Source of the DNA: Heterodera schachtii
Lineage: Eukaryota; Nematoda; Chromadorea; Rhabditida; Heteroderidae
Direction of reading: 5' to 3'
Length of the DNA stretch: 64,000 nucleotides
NCBI GenBank assembly: GCA_023374025.1
Contig: SIJG01000001.1
Span: 2,293,787 to 2,357,786 of the forward strand
Below, one piece after another: positions 32,523 through 43,844 of the stretch. Numbering within the stretch: the first letter of the stretch is position 1; each line of letters opens with the position of its first letter. The translations under genes and the position numbers were made by a program. The notes beneath the pieces are model-generated. The model saw only the letters and a program-made list of their open reading frames with translations. It ran no database searches and was not told the origin of the DNA.

Positions 32523-35008
32523 AAAGATTTGTTGGAGAGTTTTTGAGGGACAACAAAACATTTTAGCCAATCGAATTGGAAATTTTGAAAAAAAATTTCT
32601 GTTTCTGTCTGAGTTTTAATTCAGTAAAGTTCTTCCGTTTGGAATCAAAAGTTTCTGGTCCGAATTCACTACAAAATCAGTCGAAATCATGGGCTTAAAC
32701 CCGGCGTGGGTCTGATCGTTTGTCTCTCTGTCCCCCGGTTCGGGCTCTCCTTGGCATTATCTGAGATTTGATTTAATGCTTTAGCTAAGCTAAAATCACT
32801 GCTATACGCCCATGATTTATGCTTATGCGTTGAAATTAAAATTGCTTCAAATAACAGCCAATTAAGCATCAAAGATCAAAGATTTCTTCGGCCCAATCCG
32901 ACGTAAATGATGATGCCATTAAATGTAAATTCACTTTAATCCCCTGCTTTTAATTGATCCGATGAATGAATGCTTCACATTTTCATTTCCCCCTTCGGTT
33001 TTCCGTTTTGTCTTTGTCCCTTCCCTTTCCATCGTTTGGTCGGTCGAATCGCAGCAAAATGCAAATGCTTCTTCGACTGCTGTAAATTCAATGAATGGCA
33101 GGCCACACTGACAGCAAAATAAATTTAAATTTCGTGGCACCGGGGAAAGGCGCCGTGCCGGGCGATCGTCGCTTTTGTTCTCGGCTTCCCCCGCCATCGC
33201 ATTTTAATCGAATTCACTCGAACAAATTGATTGATTTATTCTTAATTAATATTTTTCCAAAAAAGCGATTTGTTTGGTATTGTCCTAAACTCTTAAATTA
33301 ACAGTAACAATTTTATCAATTTTATTTGCATTTGTTTGACTGTTGTCAATGCCTTTTTTTTTTATTATTTGGTCATTTTTGGTGCCTTTTTCAGAAATTG
33401 AGAAATTTAACCAAAATTTACTAAAAAAATTTCTTCTTCTTATATTTTAACTTAATTGATCAAAATTTCTGAATTGTAAAGTCGAAACTTTTACAATGTT
33501 TTATTAAGCCTTTGATTTCTTCTTTTTCCTTTCCGATTTGATCAAAAGAATAAAAATGAGTTCGAAATGGGAAAAAAATATTCTTAAATGATTTTGTAAG
33601 TTTAGAAGAAATAAAAATTGCAAAATTTTACAATATTTTCATGCCTTTTTTACCGTATTTCCCCCCTATTTGAAATGGTAAATTATGCCGAAAAGGGGGG
33701 CGTCCGTCCGTTCCGTTCCGTTCCGGTCACTTTTCCCTTCCCTCCCTTTCTTTTTATCCGTTCGTTCATTTTCATTTGCCTTTTTCTGACCTTTTCGACC
33801 ATTTTCCCCCTCCAATAAATGCGAAAAGCAAACACTCACAAACAGAAAATGATAAGTGATAACAAACATATCAAAACATTTGTCAGCAAAATCAACAAAT
33901 AAAAAGGCACATAAAAATATATGCAAATTTATTTTTTTGGCGATTTATTGGCGAGAAAATTCCAATGGCATTTTTCTATTTTTGGAATTCTCCCGTTTTT
34001 TAAGAAGCACAGCAATGGAGGAAAAGCGAACGGCACGGCTTCTGCCCCCCCCCCGCCATTCCCTTCCCGGCCATCAATTCGCATTTGAAGGAAAATTTAC
34101 ATATTTTTATTCCTTTAAATTTAATTTTGTTTCTCCCTGCTGAATTTGAACCTCACCTGCCGTTCACCGTTTGGCCATGTTTTTGGGTTTGTCCGAAGAA
34201 TTGCCGTCCCGATGAAATCCCGTCGCCGTGGGGGCGGGGCTTTCCCGTTGCTGTTGCGCCCTCCCAATTCCTAAAGCCCACCCGTGTTGTTGTTGTTGTT
34301 GTTGTTGTTGTGGTGCCATTCGGATGACAGTTGCCTTTGGCCCATCCATCCCTTTAAGCGGTGTGATTGGAAAGCAAAGGGAAATTGACACAATGAGAAG
34401 TGATCGATGGGGGGGGGGGGCTTTTGGCTTTTGAGGCTTTTGGTTTTGTCCATTGCTTTGATTTGGTTGGACGCTCAATCACTGACAGCCAAAGGGAAGA
34501 AGCAAAGGATTTGCAAAAAACAAATGCTATCACAGAGAAAGAAAGGCCATTCGTTCGCTTTGTCCGATGGCATTTGCTTTTCGGTGCCTGCAGATTAATC
34601 AGAACAAATCCCTTAAACTTGTGTCCAATTGTCTGTTTTTGTGACCGCATTTTCTATTCCGTTCAGTTTAGTACAAATAAATGCCCGGGATTATTTTTCT
34701 GAAAAATATTTTTTAGCCAAAAAAACGAAATTTTATTTTAAATTGGGATCCCTCCCCGGCACTCCTTCGATGGCAAAGATGGTGCGAATCGGTATTTTGA
34801 GTATGGAAGTCCAGGGTCTGATCAGGGACAGTAATAGACCGAGAATTGGGGACCCCCCGGGTAATGAGGGATTTCAAATTATTTCCCAAACCGGCAAATT
34901 ATAAATCCGGCACTCTAATTATCATTCATTTTTTCCATTATATTTTATTTTTTAAATTAATTTCGACATTAAAGTTAATCTCAATTTTATTTGTTTAATT
35001 CAATTGAT
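32523..35008. other. Intergenic, no gene supported
   Basis: AT-rich spacer upstream of the innexin. It includes a (TTG)n/(CAA)n microsatellite near 34288-34312, a C run near 34047 and a G run near 34409. Many overlapping short open frames near 34.0-34.7 kb on both strands reflect low AT content there, but none shows splice sites joined in phase or a familiar motif. Confidence 0.5.
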
Positions 35009-36485
35009 ATGGGAATTGATCAGCTAAATTTTCACCTTTTTCCTTCAATGTTCGTCTTCTTCGCAGTTCTGACCACCGCATTTATGTGATTAATTAACAA
35101 AAATATTTTATTTATTTGCAATTAAAAAAATAAAAAATTAAATGTTTTAATTGCTCAAATTAATTTCCAGTTTTGGCGTCGGCGGATATGAACCGATGAA
35201 GTGTTTAGTAAGTTAATGTTTTTCCAAAATGGGATGTGAGCTTCGTTTACCATTCGTTTACGCTTTTCTTTTTTTTTTTTTTGCCTTTTCCCACCGCTTC
35301 AAATTTTGCATTTTGGGCATTCTCACCGCTATTAATTTATTCCTTCTTTTAGCATTCATCAAATAGCAAAATCGACCATTTTGGATTCAATGTGTGCGAA
35401 GTGCTCAACGAGGACGGAACAACACAATCGAATCAGCAAAACAATTCAGCAATTTTTTTCTACGAGGTGAAAATGATTAAAAATAATAATAAATAATATT
35501 ATTTACCAATTTTGATTCATTAATTTTACCTCAATTTGTTAATTTGTTCAGTTTTTGCCGGTAATGCTGCTTATCCAAGCGGCACTTTTCTATCTGCCAA
35601 AATGGACGCAGAACAAATTGCTTCAAAATTGTAAGTGATTTTAAGAAAGGGCAAAAAATAAATAAATCTTTGAATTTAAAATATTTAAATTAAGTTTATA
35701 AAATTCAGCTTGTTTGTTGACAAATGCCGTGGCACAATTTGCCGTGGTTAACGCATTGACCGGCCGAGGGCACCGCTGGTGGGGCATTGAAATGGGAAAA
35801 TCATTGCTCAATGGTGATGAAATAAAGGTGGAAATTGAAGGGAATGACTAATTTAAGAATATTTAATTTATTTTTAAGGACAAATCCGATTAAAAAACAT
35901 AATCGGTTTGTTTAGCAATTATTTCAAATATTTCAGCAAATTTATGTATTTTCAAAGTGCATAATTTTATTTAATACTATTTTTTAATTCCAAAGATTAA
36001 ATTGCAAAACTTTATCAAGTTGTCAGTACATAGTTTTGCTTTATGTTCATTTATTTGTTCCTTAGTTTGACCACTTTTGGTACTTTGGTTTAAATTTTAA
36101 TTAGAAAGTTAATTAAATCCGTTTTTTGTCGAACACACCGAAAGATACTCTCTTAATCACTGCACTTTTGCCATTTTAAGGATTTGCCAATTTTCCCCCG
36201 TCTGATCACTTGCGATTCTGTCTTTGTTCCGAACGTGTTCGTCCAATGCCATCTGCGCATCGCCTGGTTCAATGAGAAGATTTTCTTCCTCATTTGGTAA
36301 ATTAAAAATTTCATTTTCACTTTTCCTAATTAAATAATTAATTTGTTAATAATTTCCATTATCAAATTGTCTCTGTTTTAATAATTGCCATTCTTTGCTC
36401 ATTTGTCAGGTGGTCGCTTTTCTGCGTCTCCGTTTTGACTCTGATCACTTTCGTTTCTGCATTTATTCAAGTGCAATTTTATTAA
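35009..36485 (+). CDS. Innexin-like gap-junction protein, compact form
   Basis: Innexins are four-pass membrane proteins that form invertebrate gap junctions and hemichannels. Exons join in phase: 35009-35085 (DQLNFHLFPSMFVFFAVLTT, TM1), 35171-35207 (FGVGGYEPMKCL, matching the family YVGxPIxC start of loop 1), 35353-35466 (loop 1, NVCEVLNEDGTTQ), 35552-35630 (FLPVMLLIQAALFYLPKW, matching the YQWVPFILxxQAxxFYxP block of TM2), 35709-35827 (AQFAVVNALTG, WWGIEMGKSLLNG, TM3), 36181-36296 (IFPRLITCDS, HLRIAWFNEKIFFLIW) and 36410-36485 (TM4, stop TAA). An alternative last exon from 36525 after AFIQ ends KCV. The model is only about 200 residues against about 370-420 usually. Most of the first extracellular loop, the cytoplasmic loop between TM2 and TM3 and the C-tail are missing. 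It may be a degenerate copy or have missed exons. Confidence 0.83.
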
Positions 36486-37201
36486 AATGAATTTGTTTTA
36501 TATTTTTATTTTCTCTTTTTTCAGTCTCTCTGCAATTGGTCAAATTCGCCTCACAAATGCGCTAATGATGTGACAAAATGTGTGTAATTAGGCGGAAATT
36601 AATAAGAATTGATTTAATAATCTCTTAACAATCCAAAGCATTACTTATTTTTATAATTTAATTCACCCAAAAGCGTGCATTTATTGTTTTAAATTTTAAA
36701 TTATTTCTACTATTTTTTTATCCATCATTTATACTACCAATAAAATCCTTTAAATTGAATTCATTAAAAATTTCGTTTATTCATTAGACACAAATTTCTT
36801 CATTAACTATGAAGACAAAAAAAAATATGTACAGCTCAAAAAGCTCGGTTTCGAAGTCGACTCGTGAAATGTCTAGGGTTTTGGGTGTTTTGTTCTGATC
36901 ACCGGACCAATTTTGGGCGTTGTACTTCCAAAAAAAAAAAAAAGAATTTCCTGCAAAATCATTTGCCTGATTGCTTAAATAGTTGTAGAGAATAATGTAA
37001 TCAATCGATGGTGCCGAAAATGGATGAGTCACTTTGAGAAAATGGCAGTAAGCGAAATGGGCCACGGAACAGCACTCACTCTCTGCTGCTGATCAGTTGG
37101 AGCGATCACTCACCGTTTTACCCTCCCCAAAAAATGCATCAGTCAACGGAATATTCATTCATTTAATTACCATTTTCATTTTATTTTATTTTGTCAAAAG
37201 A

Positions 37202-38924
37202 ATGTCCGTCCGTCGTTATTTCTGCTTCGTTTTGCTGTTGTTTTTCCAGCAAAACGTAAAAAATTTAATGCTTCTTTCACCCGGAGATTGCAGCGAAAAC
37301 TTTTCAAAATGACATCATTAAAGAAAATAAAGGATAATTAAAAAGGATGCCAAGCATCAAAAGAGCTTTGAAATTTATTCCTTTATTCAAAATGTTTTAT
37401 AATTAATTAACAGATCCTTATATCAAAAATGGACAATTTCAAAATATATATTAATTTTTAAAAATTGATACTTAAAATGGGTAAGTTTGTGGATTTTTAA
37501 TTAATATTAATATCAAAATAAATTGCGGTTCCAAAAGATGCCGACATAAGAAAATTTTGAAAATTTGTTGAAATTTCGAATTAAGTTTTGACCCAAAAAA
37601 GAATTTTTAAAAAAGAGAATACTTTTTTAAAAAGAATAAATGCGATCTCTGTTTTAAGCAATTTGAAAATTAATTAATCGTTGATTTGCTTAAGGCAATT
37701 TCTTCCCCAATTTATTGCGTCGCCGCTTATTGTGACAATTCTTTAAAAAAGACGTGCAAAATTGACACTGAAGTGATTTGTTCGGGGACGGAGACGCGCC
37801 ATTGCTACGCGTTTAATTGCTCATCAGGTCGAAACTTGGGCAATTATTTTAGTTCATTAAAATTTCATCCTTTGCTTATGAGGAGGGAATTAAGTCAAAT
37901 AAAAAGGATTCGCCAAAATATAAAACTTTCTCGAGTCAAAAGACTGATTTGTGAGCAAACACTGCAAAAGTATTATTAGCTTATCCGCAAATGGCGACTA
38001 ACCATTTTTAATAATTACAATAGACAATTAAATTAACCATTTGGTGACAAAGTTAAAATTTTGAACCCGCAGGAAATTAAATAAATTTTAAAATTGAATT
38101 TAAAAAATCATTGTCATATTGGCACCAAAAAGAAAAACTATGATGCCATCCATATTGCGTAAGTGAAGTTGATCATCTTCCATTGTTCTTTTTTTTCATT
38201 TTGCTCCTAAACTCTTCCAAATGGCATTAAATATTAATGCGATGTTTAAATTTGCGTTTATCCATCCGCCTTCCATTTTCTATGCTTTCAGACAAATTTC
38301 ACATCTTCCAATTCGGCTGCATCGGCAGCGTCGGGTCGCGCTGTGACGATTTTGTGAGAAATTCCGTCGGTTTCCGGTACAAAGAGTTCAACAGCGACCC
38401 GTACACATGCGAATGCTTTTTTGGGGGACCCGGTGCCAATATGTCCAACAAAAATGTCCATCTTCCGGTGACTCATCCTCGGCCCGAAACCGACGACGCC
38501 GGCACAACAGCAGGTCGAATTTTTGTCGTTTGGTCTCCTTAACCCCCGGCTTTATCTCCTCTAAACTCGAAGACGAGCAACAGCAGGCCCCAGATGCCGC
38601 AGCATTCAATCCCAAATTAATTTTAATAATTGCTATTAATTATTATTATTTATTTCTTTCCATATTCCAGTGACTCATCCTCGGCCCGAATCCGACGCCG
38701 GCACAACAGCAGGTCGAATTAGTGAAATGTAAATTGAGAAAGGATTATTAATAAAAAAAATATAATTAATCTTTTTTATTATTTTCTTTTTAGATTCAAT
38801 TAAAATTTTTGTCGAATTAACGGGCATAAATGCGGAAAGTGCCGCTGTTCGTCGGCACCATTTTGATTTGAATATTCTGCAGTTGTTGTTGTTGATCAGC
38901 TGTTGTTTTTTTAGAATGATGTGA
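37202..38924 (+). CDS. Small cysteine-rich secreted protein, probable GPI anchor (paralogue of 59.1 kb gene)
   Basis: Five exons in phase: 37202-37255 (signal peptide, FCFVLLLFFQQN), 37695-37827, 38292-38513, 38671-38712 and 38794-38924, giving 193 residues. The cysteine part contains YCVAAYCDN, TCKIDTEVICSGTETRHCYA, FNC, FGCIGSVGSRCDDFV and YTCECFFGGPGANMSN: ten cysteines. A short linker VTHPRPE.D.AGTTA occurs twice because exon 4 duplicates the end of exon 3. The C-terminus is a hydrophobic run (NILQLLLLISCCFFRMM) directly at the stop, as in GPI-anchor signals, so the protein is probably on the outer cell surface. Cysteine spacing C-x7-C-x4-C and the later CxC match the 59.1 kb paralogue. 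It could belong to a nematode Ly6-like or ET-module family; I cannot decide which. Function is unknown. Confidence 0.8.
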
Positions 38925-39367
38925 GGAGGGAGAAATTATTTGTGTGATTTAATTTCAAAGGAATTGAAATATATTAATTAATAAATATTATTTATAGAAT
39001 CAGTCACCGAAAAAAATTCGCATCAAAAAAGTTGAAGTACCAAAGAAGCCTTTTGGATAAAAAATTGAGTCAAAGCCAAACGAGAGAGCCAAAGATTTAG
39101 GATTTAAAAGGTACAAAATCATTTTAATGATAAAAATGCAAAAATTATAACAATGAGACGTCCAGTAAAATTCAGTCCTCTTTCGACAACTCAACAGTGT
39201 TAAGCACAATTTGGACAAAACGCACCGATTTTTCTGGAAAGAAATAATAAATGATAAAAAGCAAATTATTAAATTTCTAAAGATTTTACTCGTAATAGAT
39301 TTGTTTATTTATCTGCCTTTCTGCTTTTAAAAATCATTAATTTCAAAATGAAAATAAAAATTAATTA

Positions 39368-42300
39368 TTATTTTTGTTGCTTTTCCCTCATTAGCCCCCC
39401 CCCCCTTTTACTACCGTTTATCCGCTCAAAAATGGGCAATGTCCGCTGCGGGAAGATGAACACGTAGTAAAGCATCAGTCCGACGCCCAACATGGCCACA
39501 GTGTAAGCGATGCTCAGCGGGTGGGCCCATGCCGAAATGAGCAGCAGAGAGACGAACATGCACAGGCACAGCACCGGCAGCACAAGCGGCGTGCGCAGCG
39601 CGTCCTCCCGCAAAGGAAAGTCACCACGGCGGAGTCGCATGTACAGCAGGGCAACCATGGTGCAACTCTTCTGCAACCACAGCGAATAGGACCTGAGTGA
39701 ATGTGTTACAACTGCTCGGGAATCCGGGCCGAGGCCAAAGCCGGGAATTTCGGGTTATTTGTGCCTGTCCCGAGTCTTGACGCAAATTCTCGGACCATGA
39801 ACCCTGGCTTTTTCGGGATTAAGCAGACCTACAGCGAATGAATACCAAAGAAAAAGTGCCACCGGCTTGTGGAAGCGTATTTCATCCATCGGGTATATAT
39901 TATAAAATATTAATTTTTGAGATAGTAAAAAATTAATTGTTTTATAATAAAGCATGCAAAAACAATATGCGTGTGACAGGATTCGAACCTGCGCGGGAAA
40001 ATCCCTTTGTGACCTAGAGCACAACGCCTTAACCACTCGGCCACACACGCGATGTTTGCCAAGCAATTTGTGTCTTGAAAAGGATGCAACAGGACAAATG
40101 ACCAAAGGTCAACTCAATAATTAACCAGCGGAGGGAGGGGCCGTTATATCGAAACGAGCCAACCGGGCATTAGAGGCTACTGGGAGTTCGAAATAACGGG
40201 ACCGGGGTTGACGATGGAAAAGTGAATGGAATTAACGGAAATAAAACCCCGTTTTCCGGGACTCCCGCTTTTTGTAAAATATATATTAGTAAATCAAAAT
40301 AAATACCAAAATATAATACTGATGAATTCCATTTGAGTTTTTCAATTGACTCCAAAATCCTCCCGTTAATTTTTAAAATATATAGCATAATTACCAGAAT
40401 TAATGAATTTTGAATGCTTTTTGATTTTGAAAGTGGGGGTATTTTAAAGCCCCAATGAGGTGTTGCAGAGTTCCGGATCAAATTGAACTTAACTCGCGAA
40501 AATTAATACCGTACCCTTAATTAAGGAATTCTAAGTTTTTTAGTTTGAAAGGTTCAGGAAATTGTAAATTGGAAAAACTGAGGTTGAAAATAATTTTAAT
40601 TCAATATTGGTTTTGTACGAATCCCTTACAGCAGAAATACAGTAGGAAAAAACAAAAAGTGGAATAAAATAAAACAAAAAATGCATGTGACAGGATTCGA
40701 ACCTGCGCGGGAAATTCCCTTTGCGACGTAAATCGCAACGCCTTAACCACTCGGCCACACATGCGGCGAATGTCAAAAGGCACTAATCAATTTTAATGTA
40801 ATTAGGCACCAACAATCAATTAAACTTCGGGTGCTGCTGCATCGGATGCACCCCAAAACGTCGCCGGAAGACTTTTTGAACCATAACTTTTGTTCATTGT
40901 CAATCAAATTAAGCATTCTTGGTGTTGTTCGATAGCTCTATGTGTTTAGTTTTTAGTTTGCAAAATTTCAAAAATTTTCGTTAAGTTTCAAAAAAGTTAT
41001 GGCCTGAAGGAACTCAAAAACCTAGTCTTGCGAACTCTTTTTGCCTTGATTTTTTGTACATGAATAAAAAAATTTTGAAAATTTGCAGGTTGATAGAGTT
41101 TTTCAAATGCTTTCGAACAATACCAAGAATATTTCATTTGTCTGAGAAAGAAAAAATTTATGGTCCAAAAATTCGTCCGGCGACGTTTCGGCTGGCGACT
41201 TTTTTTCCTGGTCCGTGCTGCATCAACCATTAAAAATCTTTTTCTTCGCATGCGAATCCAACTCAACTCACATGTAACCGATCAGATTCTCCAAGTCGCA
41301 GATGAATGACAGAACGATCAAAGCAAACACCTTAAATTATTTAATTTACATTCATAAGTTAAAATAATCAAAATGAAAACGCACTTCGTACAGAATGGCC
41401 ACCCGCGGACTCATCGAATTGGCATGGACCGTACTCAACGCGGAGGGCATAATGCCATTTTTGGCACCAGCAAACAAATAACTGAAAAACGGACAATTTT
41501 TGTCATTTTTCTTAATTTCAAAATTTTGACCGTGACGAGGCGAAGATGGAACTGTTGAGGTTGCCAAGCAGCAAAATGGCAACCAAAAAAGGCACGGCAT
41601 GGGAAAAATGGCCAAGTGTTTTTTCGGCAAAAAGCTAAAGACATAAAACAAAATAATTAATTTCAAAGTAAAAAATTGGAAAATTTGACGAACCGCGGCC
41701 ACCGCTTGTGAGTGACGGAATTCGTCAGCTGACATAACCGAGAAATAGGCAATGTTGACCAACACGTAGACGAAGGCGGAGATGCCAATGCCGCACAAAG
41801 CGCCGATGGGCAAAACGCGGCGCGGATTTTCAATTTCTTCGGTCGCAAAATTCAAAACGTCCCAACCTTTTGGAATAAAATTAAATAATAAAAAATCTAA
41901 TTGGAATTATTTTAGTGAATCTTAGTTTTGCCTGGATATCCAATATTTTATTGGCTTTTACCTGCTGTAATATTTAAAATGAAATATTTTATTACAATTT
42001 TGTGGTAAAATTTGGTTAAATTAAAAACCAAATCTCATTCTTAAAATACAAATATTCTAAAGAATGGGGGATTTAATTTAACTTTTTTATTTTAAGTTAA
42101 AAAATTATCATAAGATGCTGTCGAATCTATGATTTATCAGAATTTTATGAAGCTTGGTGTTTTTAATAATCACGCTCGAGTCTCCTCCACGTCATAAAAA
42201 TTCATTTATTTTTACTCCATTTTTTAATTACCGTTTTCAAAAGAAAATATTTTTGAAGTTTTTTGACACCAATTCATACAATTTATGATACAAAACAAGC

Positions 42301-43844
42301 TCAGATTCATTATCAGCACTATGTAAAACTTAGAGATACCAATTTTTTGTATAAAATAAAAACTTCAATTAAAACCCCCTCTTCTTCAAATTAGGTTTGC
42401 TCCCCGACCCCTCGGGGGGAAAATGTCGGGGGCCGGGAACCATCGGGAGACACATGTTGGGGGTCCGGTCGGGGAATAGGTCCCAAAAAGGTCTCGGGTC
42501 GGGGGGGGGGGGGGGGCTCGGGGAGCAACCCTACTTCTAATTGCCAAATTATTCGTTAATTGTTTCTTTATTATACATAATTATTAAAATAAATTTGAAA
42601 TTAAGCATAATATGATCAGCAGTTCGAAAAGTTAGTTAATGATAGAATTTATTTTCATGCTCACCATTGTAAGCGAAAAGACTGGCAAACAATGCAAGCA
42701 CAATTTCGCACGCTTCTGTCTTTGTCCCCGCAAAAGTGTCGCGGAAATTCTCCGTTCTGCCGCGAAAAATGATCTGTTCTGTGTGGAAAGGGGCGAAAAC
42801 TGTTTAAAGAGTAACAAGCAATTAATTAATTAATTGTTTGTTTTTATGAGCAAATGCGGACAAATGGCAGAAAAGGGAAAACGAAGGGAAGGAAAGGCAA
42901 ATAATTGGAATTATTTTGGTAAATTAAATTTCAAATTCAATTTTGTGAGAATTTTGGTTGCTCCAAAGAATGAATTGCCTCGGCCTTTTCACTTGCTTAT
43001 ATCTCACCTGATAAAGTCCCGTCAAAATGATCAGCGCAATTACCAGCAGTTTAAGCACCGTTAAAATCACTTGGAAACGCGCGGCGATTTTTTGCTGAAT
43101 TAATGCGAAAAAAAAAATATTTGCCCATTTAAAAACAAAAAATGCCACCAAAGAGAAGAGATTGATGAAGCAGATCAGAAAAATGGCCAGATAACCGATC
43201 AGTCGCTTCAGCACAAAAGCCATTGTTTCACTTTGTTCCAACGATGGCCAAAAGGGCCTCAGCCCGTCGAAGAAATACTCACCAAAAGTCAGTGTTTGGA
43301 TGGCCATTATTGCGGGAAATGTCAGCGAAGTGGAGACCCACAGAAAAGCGGCGGCGATGGGATGCCTTTGAAGGGATTATGCCAAACAATTAGCATATTT
43401 TAATTAGGCACTTTGCCCCCGATAAACTCGCCATTTTGCGTGACTTAGGTAGGCAAAGTCACAGCCCGACTTGCGAATGGAAGTGCCTTCAAATTTGTTG
43501 TTTTATGGCCATTTGAATCCCCGTTGAACTTGCCCAACTCCACGTAAACCAACGCGCCGCAACTGGCCACCACAGCGCCAGCCACCCAGACGCACAGGGA
43601 CATGCCGATGGAGCCGGTGTGCAGCAGAATGGAGGTGGGCGAGATGAAAATGCCGGAGCCGACGATGTCGCCGGCACAGTAAGCAATTGCCTACGGTAAA
43701 AGGGGGCATTTAACATATGAAAAGCGTTTCCATGATAAGCGAGCGATCGATCTAACAGACTTCGAGAACGCCAATTTTGTTATTGTTATTGTTGTCCAAA
43801 TTGTTGGAGAAAGAAGCGGACGACGAATGATCAGAAAGAAGCAT
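39368..43844 (-). CDS. SLC7/LAT-type amino-acid transporter (heteromeric light-chain family)
   Basis: The family moves amino acids across the plasma membrane by exchange with 12 transmembrane segments. Read on the minus strand from ATG 43844: a short cytosolic N-terminus, AIAYCAGDIVGSGIFISP (the family GSGIF motif), VWVAGAVVASCGALVYVELG, TSIRKSGCDFAYLSHA, AFLWVSTSLTFPAIMAIQTL and TFGEYFFDGLRPFWPSLEQS. Later come IIFRGRTENFRDTFAGTKTE, FASLFAYNG (42.7 kb), NFATEEIENPRRVLPIGALC (41.8 kb), FLVAILLLGNLNSSIFASSR (41.5 kb), LFAGAKNGIMPSALSTVHAN, VFALIVLSFICDLENLIGYM (41.3 kb), and a last exon of about 39368-39692 (SYSLWLQKSCTMVALLYMRL; stop TAA at 39368). The loop after TFGEYFFDG lacks the Cys that pairs with an SLC3 heavy chain in vertebrates, as in some nematode AAT proteins. 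The intron at 43487-43533 is GC-AG. The 1.6 kb last intron holds two tRNA-like genes and a repeat. Confidence 0.92.
39969..40050 (-). tRNA. Long-variable-arm tRNA-like gene, 8-base anticodon loop, CTA after U33
   Basis: The minus strand folds as a class II tRNA: acceptor GCGTGTG/CACACGC (7 of 7 pairs), D arm GGCCGAGTGGTTAAGGC, variable arm with GGGA/TCCC, and T arm with GGTTCGAATCC. The A and B boxes are intact. The anticodon stem is TTGTG/CACAA around an 8-base loop CTCTAGGT. Placing U33 at its usual position gives CTA, which would read UAG; the extra base could instead give a four-base anticodon. The base at the discriminator position is A. It lies in the last intron of the amino-acid transporter, on the same strand. 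Nematode-specific V-arm tRNAs (nev-tRNAs) are known and are leucylated despite other anticodons, so this may be of that class or a pseudogene. Confidence 0.72.
40683..40764 (-). tRNA. Long-variable-arm tRNA-like gene, 8-base anticodon loop, TTA after U33
   Basis: Same architecture as the copy at 39969. The acceptor is GCATGTG/CACATGC (7 of 7), and the D arm and T arm are identical in their box sequences. The variable arm is GGGAATTTCCC. The anticodon stem TTGCG/CGCAA encloses ATTTACGT (8 bases); a sixth pair A-T would leave a 6-base loop. With the usual U33 the anticodon is TTA, which would read UAA, or TAC if shifted. The discriminator base is A. It lies in the same intron of the amino-acid transporter. 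It is either functional with unusual decoding or a diverged pseudogene kept intact by recency. Confidence 0.7.
40848..41217 (-). mobile_element. Second copy of the CGTCG-ended non-autonomous element
   Basis: The sequence is close to the reverse complement of 11290-11636, from GCACCCCAAAACGTCG at one end to CGTCCGGCGACGTTTCGG at the other, with the same CATAACTTTTGTTCATTG and AAAATTTTTTTATTCATG-type interior. It lies within the last intron of the amino-acid transporter, next to the second tRNA-like gene. There is no coding capacity. Confidence 0.75.
42396..42533. repeat. GC-rich MITE-like repeat with GGTTTGCTCCCCGACCCC / GGGGAGCAACCC ends
   Basis: A 138-base GC-rich insert in AT-rich intron DNA of the amino-acid transporter. 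Its ends are near-inverse (GTTTGCTCCCCGACCCC and GGGGAGCAACC), and the interior repeats GTCGGGGG and has a long G run near 42499-42514. A related fragment is at 21668-21750. It is non-coding. Confidence 0.65.

Noticed and set aside
34164..34478. Glutamine-run protein on the minus strand near 34.29 kb
   Set aside because: The run comes from a TTG/CAA microsatellite; competing frames are open on both strands and none has splice or homology support.
41352..41855. A single 167-codon frame as one exon of the transporter
   Set aside because: The frame runs through an intron: the segment FLVAILLLGNLNSSIFASSR is in another frame, so at least three separate exons are needed here.
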